This document shows, one piece after another, positions 1 to 6,355 of a stretch of 11,646 bases of DNA. Each line of letters starts with the position of its first letter. Position 1 is the stretch's first letter. The position numbers and the translations under genes were made by a program. The DNA is from Holosporales bacterium. GTDB taxonomy: Bacteria > Pseudomonadota > Alphaproteobacteria > BNTO01. Location of the stretch: positions 1 through 11,646 of the forward strand of contig JAISXM010000043.1 of the NCBI GenBank assembly GCA_031270515.1, in the 5' to 3' direction. A model generated the notes under the pieces. The model was not told where the DNA came from and made no database searches. It saw only the letters and a list, made by a program, of their open reading frames with translations.

Positions 1-1754
1 CGGCCGCACGGTGTTGGTGGAAAGGCATAGGCGTTCCTGAGAATGAAGGAAAAGCTCGACAACTATTCAAGTTTGGTGCGGAAAGAGCAATACAAGTCTT
101 TAAGCTTAGTGCGGATCAAGGCGACCCACTTACTTCGCTATATTTAAGCGAATGCTTGTCTTATACTCACGAACACGTTCATGATCTTGATTATTTCGCT
201 TATATTAAGTACATCAAGAAGAGTGCGGACCTAGGACTGGCACGTGCTCAATTCCTCTATGGAAGAATGTTGGAGGCAGCGGATGGTGTAGCACGCAACT
301 TAATAGAAGCAGCTAGGTACTACAAGAATAGTGCTGACCAAGGAGATCCATATGGTCAGCTAATCTATGGAAATTGCTTAGAGTTCGGAATCGGAACGCC
401 AACAGACCTACAGGCGGCAGCTATATGTTATGACAAGAGTGCGGCTCAGTCGGGAAATTCACAGCTCATGTGTGTGACTTACTTAGGAAGAATGCTTGAT
501 CGTCTATATGGAGAGGACGTCATCGACCCCGCAACATTGGTTTCCTGTAAAAAAAGGATAGACGAAATATTTGAAACAGATAGAGAACTCACTTCCTGTA
601 TAGATCAATGCCTTTTTGGAATCGTGTTAGAATATGGGTTGGGAGGGGCGCCTATAGACCTAGAACAAGCGGCTGCATGGTACAAGATGAGTGCTGAAGC
701 AGGTTGTGTATACGCTTCATATCGCTGTGGAAGATGTTTCGAGTATGGAATAGGGGTACGCAGAGACACAACAGAAGCCGCTAGATACTACGAGGCGGGG
801 GCAATACAAGATGATCTGGACTCTTTATACAGTTGGGGACGATTTTTATGGTGGGGAATCGGAGGAGTCGCCCAAGACCTCCAAGCCGCGAGAACATGCT
901 CATGTAGTGGAAGTTGCAAACTTCGTAGAGGGAGACACTACGCTAGAATATGTTTAGAGTTTGGAAAAGGAGGAGTCCCAACAGATTTGGATAAGTCAGC
1001 TGCAGAGTACAAGATTAGTGCTGACCTAGGGGATGCAGATGCTCAATGCAAGTATGGAATATGTTTAGAGTTTGGAATAGGAGGTGCGTCTAGAGATCTG
1101 GAAGGAGCAGTTGAATACTATAAGAGGAGTGCTAACCAAGGGAATGAAGCGAGCAATGCAGAGGGTAAATGCAGGTATGGAATATGTTTAGAGTTTGGAA
1201 TAGGAGTGCGCCCAAACCCGAAGCTAGCAGTTGAATACTACAGGGCGAGTGCTAAACAAGGGAATGCATCTGGTCTATGCTATTGCGGAAGATGTTTGGA
1301 ATCAGGAATAGGCGGAGTTCCCAAGAATCTGGCATTCGCAGCTGAATACTACAAGCTTAGTGCTGAACAAGGGAATGCATATGGTCAATGCTGTTACGGA
1401 AGGTGCGTTGAATCAGGAATAGGAGGAGTTCCCAAATACCCGAGACAAGCAGCTCAATTATACAAGATGAGTGCTGACCAAGGGAATGCAGAGGGTCAAT
1501 GCTGTTACGGAAGGTGCGTTGAGTCAGGAATAGGAGGAGTTCCCAAAGACCCGAAACTAGCAGTTCAATTATACAAGATGAGTGCTGACCAAGGGAATGC
1601 AATGGGTCAATGCTATTACTCGAATTACTTACTGGGGTCCTCCTCCCCCTACAACTTGGTTGAAGGAACTGCGTATGCTGCTCTGGTTGATGCCCAAGGG
1701 TGTAAATGGGAAGACTTCCAGCTCGGCGCAAGGGGCCCCCAACAAGTTGAATAG
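1..1754 (+). CDS. Sel1-repeat protein, 5'-truncated by the window edge
   Basis: Reading frame open from the left edge (first complete codon at 3) to TAG at 1752-1754, giving 583 visible residues. A TTG at 156 is not the true start: the codons before it continue Sel1-like sequence (WWKGIGVPENEGKA, then FKLSADQGDP). The whole product is a chain of ~36-37 residue Sel1/TPR-like helical hairpins with the pattern A.YYK.SADQGNA.GQ..YG.CLE.GIGG. Sel1 repeats form solenoids that act as protein-interaction scaffolds, and in intracellular bacteria such proteins are often exported. Any signal peptide lies outside the window. The last full repeats (about 1380-1610) are almost identical at DNA level with a 111-bp period. 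One repeat around 885-960 is divergent and Cys/Arg-rich (TCSCSGSCKLRRG) while keeping the expected length. The last ~45 residues leave the repeat pattern. Family assignment is firm; the specific role is unknown. Confidence 0.9.
   Translation, partial: AARCWWKGIGVPENEGKARQLFKFGAERAIQVFKLSADQGDPLTSLYLSECLSYTHEHVHDLDYFAYIKYIKKSADLGLARAQFLYGRMLEAADGVARNLIEAARYYKNSADQGDPYGQLIYGNCLEFGIGTPTDLQAAAICYDKSAAQSGNSQLMCVTYLGRMLDRLYGEDVIDPATLVSCKKRIDEIFETDRELTSCIDQCLFGIVLEYGLGGAPIDLEQAAAWYKMSAEAGCVYASYRCGRCFEYGIGVRRDTTEAARYYEAGAIQDDLDSLYSWGRFLWWGIGGVAQDLQAARTCSCSGSCKLRRGRHYARICLEFGKGGVPTDLDKSAAEYKISADLGDADAQCKYGICLEFGIGGASRDLEGAVEYYKRSANQGNEASNAEGKCRYGICLEFGIGVRPNPKLAVEYYRASAKQGNASGLCYCGRCLESGIGGVPKNLAFAAEYYKLSAEQGNAYGQCCYGRCVESGIGGVPKYPRQAAQLYKMSADQGNAEGQCCYGRCVESGIGGVPKDPKLAVQLYKMSADQGNAMGQCYYSNYLLGSSSPYNLVEGTAYAALVDAQGCKWEDFQLGARGPQQVE
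1384..1616 (+). repeat. Near-identical 111-bp tandem units inside the Sel1 gene
   Basis: CTGTTACGGAAGGTGCGTTG begins at 1391 and recurs at 1502. The following ~100 bases differ at only a handful of positions. The period is 111 bp (37 codons), so gain or loss of a unit keeps the frame. More diverged copies extend upstream to about 1040. Confidence 0.85.
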
Positions 1755-1781
1755 GTCCCCTTGATTGAGCTACACCGGGTC

Positions 1782-1856
1782 CCCATAACAAACAATTTGA
1801 AGCTCGTTGTATTATAAGGCTTAGGTAAGGATAAACATTCAAATTGTTTTTATGGG
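1782..1856. repeat. Palindromic element copy 1
   Basis: Left arm CCCATAACAAACAATTTGAA (1782-1801) and right arm TTCAAATTGTTTTTATGGG (1838-1856) form a near-perfect terminal inverted repeat around a 36-nt core. The core holds TGTATTATAAGGCT, shared with copy 2, and its right part (GGATAAA.ATTC) is shared with copy 4. It lies 27 bp past the Sel1 stop and between convergent genes. The T-run after the arm on either strand is compatible with bidirectional termination, which is an inference. Confidence 0.85.
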
Positions 1857-1978
1857 TGGTATACACCCAATCACAACTCGTTTTTTAGAGCTTTTCTTGT
1901 CTAGGCAATGTGTTGTGCCTGGTTCAATGCGGAAAAACAGGTGTCATTTGCTATATACGTTTGCTCCAGCACCGGATT

Positions 1979-2000
1979 CCCATTCAACTCGTTGAATGGG
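1979..2000. other. Perfect 9-bp hairpin downstream of recA
   Basis: CCCATTCAA (1979-1987), loop CTCG, TTGAATGGG (1992-2000). It lies about 54 bp past the recA stop. There is no T-run on either side, so it is not a canonical intrinsic terminator. It may stabilise the 3' end of the recA transcript or pause RNA polymerase. Two smaller hairpins are nearby: CGTTT-CT-AAACG at 2010-2021 and an AGGCA/TGCCT stem around 1902-1919. Confidence 0.5.
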
Positions 2001-2053
2001 CACCCACTGCGTTTCTAAACGACGAACCAGACAACTTTTTATGATTTGGTAAA

Positions 2054-3193
2054 TTATTCAGCTGAAGGCGCTCCTTCATCTTCTCCGTCTGCGGCTGGCC
2101 CAGCTGCCTCGTCTGCGCCTACCGCCCCCGCGTCCCCGTCCGGAGCAGCGTCGCCTTCGTCATCCGCAGCTTTCCTCGCCCCAGTCAGCATGTTTTCCGC
2201 AACAAGCCCTGCATGGGAGCGAATCGCCTGCTCCAGCTCATCCGCTTTCTTCGGATTATTGCGCAAGTACTGCTTCGCCGCTTCTTTGCCTTGGCCCATT
2301 TTCTCTGCATTGAATGAATACCAAGAGCCCGCTTTGTCTACAACTTTTGCGCAAATCCCTAGGTCGACGAGCTCGCCAGTCCGAGATATGCCCTCGCCAT
2401 ACATGATATCCACCTCAATCACCCGGAACGGCGGCGCCATCTTGTTCTTCACCACCTTTATGCGAGTCTGGTTGCCGATCACGTGGTCCTTGTCTTTGAT
2501 GCTCCCAATGCGGCGGATGTCCAGCCGAACCGACGCGTAAAACTTCAGAGCGTTGCCGCCTGTGGTCGTTTCTGAATTGCCAAAGACAATCCCAATCTTT
2601 TGGCGAATTTGGTTGATGAAGATCACGATGCAGCCCGTTTTGGCGACCGTCCCCGTGAGCTTGCGCAGAGCCTGACTCATCAGCCGCGCGTGCGCGCCCA
2701 TGTGCGAATCCCCCATGTCGCCCTCGAGCTCCGCCTTGGGCACCAACGCGGCGACGCTGTCTATGACGACGACGTCCACGGCGCCACTGTGCACTAGCGT
2801 ATCCGTGATTTCCAGCGCTTGCTCACCGCAGTCGGGCTGGGAGACCAGGAGGTCGTCCACGTTGATGCCGAGCTTGCGGGCGTAGCTGGGGTCGAGCGCG
2901 TGCTCCGCATCCACGAAGGCGCATGTGCCGCCGAGCTTTTGGGCTTCTGCGATGGTGTGCAGGGCGAGGGTGGTCTTGCCGGAGGATTCGGGGCCGTAGA
3001 CTTCGACGATGCGCCCCCGGGGGAAGCCGCCTATGCCGAGGGCGATGTCTAAGCCGAGGCATCCTGTGGGGATCACCTCTACTTCAAGGTGGCTGTCTTC
3101 GCCGAGCCGCATGATTGAACCGCGCCCGAATGCTCGCTCTATTTGCGATAACGCTGCGTCCAGTGCGCTTTTTTTGTCGTTGTCTTTGAACAT
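2054..3193 (-). CDS. recA: Recombinase RecA
   Basis: Full-length 379-residue RecA, the ATP-dependent DNA strand-exchange protein of homologous recombination and coprotease for LexA-type repressors. Visible signatures: Walker A GPESSGKT (67-74), catalytic Glu in DAEHALDP (Glu97), Walker B VVVIDS (141-146), loop L1 around ELEGDMGDSHMG, INQIR with the ATP-sensing Gln (195), and loop L2 leading into ETTTGGNALKFYASVRLDIRR. Loop L2 reads FGNSETTTGG where most RecA proteins have FGNPETTTGG, a Pro-to-Ser change at 207. The C-terminal ~40 residues form an Ala/Asp/Glu/Gly-rich acidic tail, longer than in E. coli (353 residues in total). ATG start at 3193 with AGGA at 3200-3203, six bases upstream. Monocistronic by position. 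No GTTC-N7-GTTC alphaproteobacterial LexA box was seen upstream. Identification is certain. Confidence 0.98.
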   Translation of the reverse strand: MFKDNDKKSALDAALSQIERAFGRGSIMRLGEDSHLEVEVIPTGCLGLDIALGIGGFPRGRIVEVYGPESSGKTTLALHTIAEAQKLGGTCAFVDAEHALDPSYARKLGINVDDLLVSQPDCGEQALEITDTLVHSGAVDVVVIDSVAALVPKAELEGDMGDSHMGAHARLMSQALRKLTGTVAKTGCIVIFINQIRQKIGIVFGNSETTTGGNALKFYASVRLDIRRIGSIKDKDHVIGNQTRIKVVKNKMAPPFRVIEVDIMYGEGISRTGELVDLGICAKVVDKAGSWYSFNAEKMGQGKEAAKQYLRNNPKKADELEQAIRSHAGLVAENMLTGARKAADDEGDAAPDGDAGAVGADEAAGPAADGEDEGAPSAE

Positions 3194-3664
3194 TGGTAAT
3201 CCTAGTAAATGCTGTCCCTATGTCTAATTTTACATCAAGTTTTCAGTTTGTGTAGCATCGCATTTTTGGAAGAGTGCGTTTTGGGATGTGGGGGAGTAGT
3301 TTAAAAATATTGCGAGTGTGTGCAACTTGAGTTTAATTTTCGCTATTAACGTTTTTTTAACCTTTTTGTGATAGAATGCCATCCCAAACCCCCACCCACC
3401 CAGGGGGCGTGTGGAGAAGTGCCATTGCCAATTATAATTCTGTCATTGCAAAGGTTAACAATGCAACCACTTTTGCCAAATTACTTCTGCAGTTTTTTTC
3501 GTGTAGTGATTCTATCGCATCAATTTGTATATCCCGAGTCCTCCCCGACGCTTCATAATAAACAATTTAAAGTTCTCTGTATTATAAGGCTAGGGTGAAG
3601 ATCAAATTGTTTTTATGCCGGTATAGTTAAGTATAGACCACTCGAGCATTACATCAAGTTTCTC
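3194..3664. other. Non-coding spacer between recA and tRNA-Ser
   Basis: No convincing gene. It should hold the recA promoter on the minus strand, but I could not identify a good -35/-10 pair. The TAAAAT near 3226-3231 lacks a suitable -35. Contents: T-rich runs near 3350-3368, a C-run facing a G-run near 3387-3408, the palindrome AATTATAATT at 3430-3439, and palindromic element copy 2 at 3554-3617. Confidence 0.5.
3554..3617. repeat. Palindromic element copy 2
   Basis: Left arm CATAATAAACAATTTAAA (from 3554) and right arm TCAAATTGTTTTTATG (3602-3617). At 64 bp it is the shortest copy. Its core TGTATTATAAGGCTAGGGTGA closely matches copy 1, so the elements are related beyond their arms. It lies 47 bp beyond the 3' end of the minus-strand tRNA-Ser gene, where it could terminate that transcript. 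Confidence 0.8.
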
Positions 3665-3754
3665 TGGCGGAGAGAGCGAGATTCGAACTCGCGATAGAGT
3701 TCCCCCTATACACCCTTTCCAGGGGTGCGCCTTAAACCGCTCGGCCATCTCTCC
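3665..3754 (-). tRNA. tRNA-Ser (GGA anticodon)
   Basis: Class II tRNA read by eye on the minus strand. Acceptor stem GGAGAGA pairs with TCTCTCC, followed by discriminator G and an encoded CCA (plus-strand TGG at 3665-3667). The D arm is GCCGAGCGGTTTAAGGC. The anticodon stem CACCC/GGGTG encloses loop CTGGAAA, so the anticodon is GGA, reading UCC and UCU. A long variable arm (ATAG...CTAT) is typical of serine tRNAs. The T arm is GCGAG-TTCGAAT-CTCGC. Element copy 2 follows as a possible terminator. Confidence 0.97.
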
Positions 3755-3861
3755 GAATTTGACGATCAATGTTGTTACGCTATCTCCCAGGCACAACGCG
3801 AAACATTGCAGACAGAGCGCTCATCGTGAGGAGGAGAACTCTTTCCGATTTGCAGGACGAG

Positions 3862-3939
3862 TTGCGGAATTTTCTCCGCTTCGCCATTCTTGAGAATGCA
3901 GATTTGCGGGATTCCCCCGTTTCGCCATCCTTGAGGATG
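3862..3939. repeat. Two tandem double-hairpin units with compensatory differences
   Basis: Unit A is 3862-3898 and unit B is 3904-3939, with a 42-bp period. Each has stem 1, then TTCGC, then stem 2 with loop TTGA. Unit A: stem 1 GCGGA (3864-3868) with TCCGC (3875-3879); stem 2 CATTC (3885-3889) with GAATG (3894-3898). Unit B: stem 1 GCGGG (3906-3910) with CCCGT (3916-3920, one G-U pair); stem 2 CATCC (3926-3930) with GGATG (3935-3939). Both stems differ between units at paired positions that keep pairing, which suggests selection on structure or a mobile hairpin repeat. Confidence 0.75.
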
Positions 3940-4050
3940 TGCCGCAGCATAATAACATCATTTTCATTGTAGTAAGATAAACGACAGAAAGCAACTCACT
4001 GTCGAGTTTTTTAACTGTACTGAGCATCCTTTCTTTCCAACGTATACCGG

Positions 4051-4123
4051 CCCATAAGAACAATTTGAATTTTTGTCGCAATGAAAGATTTAATTCGCAA
4101 CGATTTTCAAATTGTTCATTATG
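4051..4123. repeat. Palindromic element copy 5
   Basis: Left arm CCCATAAGAACAATTTGAA (4051-4069) and right arm TTCAAATTGTTCATTATG (4106-4123). Pairing can extend inward (TTGTCGCA facing TGCGAACGA-type sequence near 4074-4103). Its orientation appears reversed relative to the other copies, because its right half reverse-complemented (CAATTTGAAAATCGTTGCG) matches the left half of copy 4. It begins 13 bp past the stop of the minus-strand gene at 4137, a terminator-like position. Confidence 0.8.
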
Positions 4124-4136
4124 AGGACTCGGTGTG

Positions 4137-5090
4137 TTATTGCCCGGGAAAAACGGCGCTCCCGCTGGTCGGGTTTGACGTACTCCCGCTTGCCGGACTT
4201 GACGCTCTCCCGCTGGTCGGGTTTGACGCGCTCCCGCTGGTCGGGTTCGAATCGTTGCTCTCTTGGTGAGCGTCTGGGAATCCCCACTCTTGTCGTATAT
4301 CCAGAAAACTTATGTCCCATATCTGTGACTTTGTAAACGCCACACAAAAATCATCAGACGTAGTCACATCAACACTTTCCCCATTTACGTATTTGATGAG
4401 CCGAATCTTTTCTGGATATTTAGCGTAAGCAATGACGCGATAATGTTGCGAGTTTAGGTTGCTCAAGTAAAAAGTATAATGCACAAACGCCGGACTTATT
4501 TTAAGAAGAAACGCCGGTATATCTACGATTCTCGCAACGTAATGTGGTGCATTCGGATGCGGCGAATACGTTCCTGGACGTATCGTCCTGCGTGCCCAAT
4601 ATGAAAAATTGTGACTCAGCATAGACTTGTCCTTAAACACAGACGAGTCATCCTGCCCTTGTACTAATAGTGTAGCAAGCCACGGCGCAAGTATTGTGGC
4701 TGCGCGAGTGTAGGCGCCGCTTTCAAATAAATTTACGCTGCTTTGCGCGGCTCTGGCCGCCAATATTTCTGAATGCTCTGATTCCGGAAGGAAATTCAAG
4801 GAATGTGGTATAGCAAACGCCTGCTTAATGGGTAGCGGCTCATCGAATTGATATAAATCGGATGGATGCCCAAGATTAAAAAAAACTTTGTCGTTTCTTT
4901 TATGCCCAGACTTTCGAGAAGCTTTCCTGTTAGGTGGTGTCTGCTCGGGTAGCGGCTCTAAATCGGATGGATGCCCAAGATTAAAAAAAACTTTGTCGTC
5001 TTTTCTATGCCTACACTGTCGAGCCGCGTCTCCGTCAGTAGACAAAAATTGTGAAAAAATCATTGCGGAAACTAATACATGTTTGGTCAT
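4137..5090 (-). CDS. Unrecognised, probably exported repeat-containing protein
   Basis: 317 residues, no family recognised. The N-terminus (MTKHVLVSAMIFSQFLSTDGDA) looks like a signal peptide. Residues ~28-85 contain a duplicated 35-residue unit sharing DKVFFNLGHPSDL. Residues ~95-270 look globular (ARIVDIPAFLLKISPAFVHYTFYLSNLN, IWDISFLDIRQEWG), with no obvious catalytic motif. The C-terminus (281-312) is four copies of an octapeptide close to SNPTSGSA, probably a flexible linker or a surface-exposed tail. ATG start at 5090, with AAGGGG at 5102-5107 as the likely ribosome site. It lies 63 bp after ftsX on the same strand, so the two may be co-transcribed. Element copy 5 follows the stop. Both duplicated units contain an eight-base T tract in the coding strand. 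Confidence 0.75.
   Translation of the reverse strand: MTKHVLVSAMIFSQFLSTDGDAARQCRHRKDDKVFFNLGHPSDLEPLPEQTPPNRKASRKSGHKRNDKVFFNLGHPSDLYQFDEPLPIKQAFAIPHSLNFLPESEHSEILAARAAQSSVNLFESGAYTRAATILAPWLATLLVQGQDDSSVFKDKSMLSHNFSYWARRTIRPGTYSPHPNAPHYVARIVDIPAFLLKISPAFVHYTFYLSNLNSQHYRVIAYAKYPEKIRLIKYVNGESVDVTTSDDFCVAFTKSQIWDISFLDIRQEWGFPDAHQESNDSNPTSGSASNPTSGRASSPASGSTSNPTSGSAVFPGQ
4155..4250 (-). repeat. 24-bp tandem repeat encoding an octapeptide
   Basis: Four in-frame 24-bp units encode SNPTSGSA, SNPTSGRA, SSPASGST and SNPTSGSA. On the plus strand the unit core CTCCCGCTGGTCGGGTTTGA recurs at 24-bp spacing, with a diverged second copy. Confidence 0.9.
4855..4999 (-). repeat. Identical 40-bp direct repeats with poly-A/T tracts
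   Basis: The same 40 bases occur at 4855-4894 and 4960-4999, offset 105 bp (35 codons, in frame). Both start AAATCGGATGG and include an A8 run followed by CTTTGTCGT. A shared GGGTAGCGGCTC also precedes each copy. Perfect identity suggests recent duplication or gene conversion. Confidence 0.9.
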
Positions 5091-5153
5091 AAATCACCAT
5101 ACCCCTTATTTGTAAAACGGACGCATTGGGTGTCCACCTTACAAAGCAGGGTA

Positions 5154-6071
5154 TCAAGCTCTAGTACTTTTGTCCATAACCCGATTGTCCATAACTCGAA
5201 GATGAACAAGCACCGTGACCCGCGACACCAATATCCCGAGGAACGCAACGACAAGCGGAACGCATGACACAAGCAACAGGACGTGCCACATCATGGTATT
5301 CCACGTGATCCCCTCCAATCCAAGGTATTTCAACACCATCATAAACGCATACACGATCGGCACGCTTAAGCATGTGCCACATATCCCGCCAAAGAAGGAT
5401 GATTTCAATATTTGGTTTTGAAATATTCTGGCAATGTAAGAATCTTTCGCCCCAAGTAACCTCAAAACGTCAAGCGTCGAATAATAAGCCTGCAGCGCAG
5501 ATTTTGTCACAAATACAACAATAACCGCGGTGCAAAACAGTATAAATGAGCCGATCACCAGCGTCACAATTCGCAGGCTTTGCCCAAACACGACCAGCTT
5601 GTGCGACCAAGCGCTGTGGTTCTCCACCCCGACGTCGGGCGCGATAGCCCTGAGGCGCGCCTTGATTGCGTCGAGGTCGATATTCGCGGTTTTGTGAAAT
5701 TCGACATCCAACAGCGCCGGCAACGACAAGTCCACGCTGGACACGGAATCCCCCGTCCAGGCTTTAAGCATGGTCCGGAGCTTTTCGGGATCAACAGGTT
5801 TGACGCTGCGCACGCTGGGCGTGTTTTTTAGCTCTTGCAAGACCCGCTCGGTCGTGTGCGCGTGCTGCTCAGAGTTGTGCATGTTTATCGGGATTTCGAC
5901 GGTCACCTTGAACGCATCGCACGTCTCCCAATGGTGGAATCCGTTGCTAAAAATGAACACGCACGCCGTTACAAACGACAGCAACGAAATCAACACGCTG
6001 AATATGAACGACAGACTTCTCGTGTTTTGAACTGATCCCACAGGAATTGTTCTCTTAAAAAATGAAGGCAC
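5154..6071 (-). CDS. ftsX: Cell-division permease-like protein FtsX
   Basis: Inner-membrane partner of the ATPase FtsE; FtsEX regulates septal peptidoglycan hydrolases during division. From the GTG at 6071 the protein has 305 residues: TM1 ~21-43, periplasmic domain ~44-166, TM2 ~167-189, then the conserved cytoplasmic segment VLRLLGAKDSYIAR (202-215) seen in FtsX proteins, TM3 ~223-248 and TM4 ~262-286. I chose GTG because GGAG (6077-6080) precedes it by five bases. A longer frame from TTG at 6137 lacks a visible ribosome site. The C-terminal VMDNRVMDK is a short local duplication. No ftsE is next to it: upstream lie only palindromic elements and the 3' end of a Sel1 gene, unlike the usual ftsE-ftsX pair. 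A 63-bp gap separates it from the downstream exported-protein gene. Confidence 0.88.
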   Translation of the reverse strand: MPSFFKRTIPVGSVQNTRSLSFIFSVLISLLSFVTACVFIFSNGFHHWETCDAFKVTVEIPINMHNSEQHAHTTERVLQELKNTPSVRSVKPVDPEKLRTMLKAWTGDSVSSVDLSLPALLDVEFHKTANIDLDAIKARLRAIAPDVGVENHSAWSHKLVVFGQSLRIVTLVIGSFILFCTAVIVVFVTKSALQAYYSTLDVLRLLGAKDSYIARIFQNQILKSSFFGGICGTCLSVPIVYAFMMVLKYLGLEGITWNTMMWHVLLLVSCVPLVVAFLGILVSRVTVLVHLRVMDNRVMDKSTRA

Positions 6072-6158
6072 CGCGGCTCCACGTGACTGTAATACTTGCC
6101 CGTAGCAAGATGATAACGAATTATGACGAACAAGCAAAGTTGTGAATATAGCCCGGCC

Positions 6159-6231
6159 CCCATAATAAACAATTTGAAACTTGTTGCAAGGCCAGGATTC
6201 GCTTGTAACAAAAGTTCAAATCGTTTTTATG
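6159..6231. repeat. Palindromic element copy 3
   Basis: Left arm CCCATAATAAACAATTTGAA (6159-6178) and right arm TTCAAATCGTTTTTATG (6215-6231). It lies just upstream of ftsX and only 17 bp from copy 4. It is the only copy placed at the 5' side of a gene. Confidence 0.85.
6162..6189 (-). promoter_or_regulatory. Candidate ftsX promoter inside element copy 3
   Basis: On the minus strand, TTGCAA (6184-6189) is followed after 16 bp by TATTAT (6162-6167), a fair sigma70-type match pointing at ftsX. The -10 is formed by the element's own terminal repeat. This is a by-eye match only. Confidence 0.3.
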
Positions 6232-6248
6232 TGCAGGTAGAATCGGGT

Positions 6249-6324
6249 CCCAATAATAAACAATTTGAATTTCGTTGCGGGACAAAGCTTCGGCTAGGAT
6301 AAAGATTCAAATTGTTTTTATGGG
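6249..6324. repeat. Palindromic element copy 4
   Basis: Left arm CCCAATAATAAACAATTTGAA-type sequence (6249-6269) and right arm TTCAAATTGTTTTTATGGG (6306-6324), identical to the right arm of copy 1. The CGGGTCCC flank before the left arm also resembles copy 1. It lies 31 bp past the stop of the minus-strand Sel1 gene at 6356, in a terminator-like position. Confidence 0.85.
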
Positions 6325-6355
6325 AGGCTATGCATAATTATGCGCGCCCCCTCCC
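6322..6355 (-). terminator. Nested hairpin directly after the Sel1 gene stop
   Basis: GGGAGG (6322-6327) pairs with CCTCCC (6350-6355) around the perfect 12-bp palindrome GCATAATTATGC (6332-6343). On the minus strand this follows the TAA immediately and leads into ATAAAAAC, not a clean T-run. It may be a terminator or 3'-protective structure working together with element copy 4. Confidence 0.4.

Larger units (their letters stand above)
3755..4136. other. Non-coding spacer with hairpin units and palindromic element
   Basis: About 380 bp without a supported gene. It contains the tRNA-Ser upstream region (a weak TTGTGC-N17-AACATT pair on the minus strand), two covarying double-hairpin units at 3862-3939, and palindromic element copy 5 at 4051-4123. 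Confidence 0.6.

Noticed and set aside
1357..1866. 169-residue minus-strand ORF with internal repeats
   Set aside because: Its repeats are the antisense image of the tandem Sel1 units on the plus strand, and it runs into the palindromic element; no homology or ribosome site supports it.
2046..3114. Several ORFs antisense or out of frame to recA
   Set aside because: They arise from the GC-rich codon pattern of recA; recA itself is full length and unambiguous.
3194..3400. SOS (LexA) box upstream of recA
   Set aside because: No GTTC-N7-GTTC or GAAC-N7-GAAC pair was found by eye; a different LexA motif cannot be excluded.
3368..3598. Two overlapping plus-strand ORFs of 60-76 residues
   Set aside because: No ribosome site or recognisable product; one ends within element copy 2.
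3602..3796. 64-residue minus-strand ORF containing MAERFKAHPWKGCIGG
   Set aside because: This is the translated shadow of tRNA-Ser, a common false gene call.
3821..4081. 86-residue minus-strand ORF
   Set aside because: It starts inside palindromic element copy 5 and runs through the hairpin units; low-complexity sequence, better explained by non-coding repeats.
4230..4262. GGGTTCGAATC resembling a tRNA T loop
   Set aside because: It is part of the 24-bp repeat encoding the octapeptide tail; no acceptor or anticodon stem can be formed around it.
5990..6211. 73-residue minus-strand ORF starting in element copy 3 (MGAGLYSQ...)
   Set aside because: It overlaps the 5' part of ftsX in another frame and spans the frame's TTG start; ftsX explains the region.
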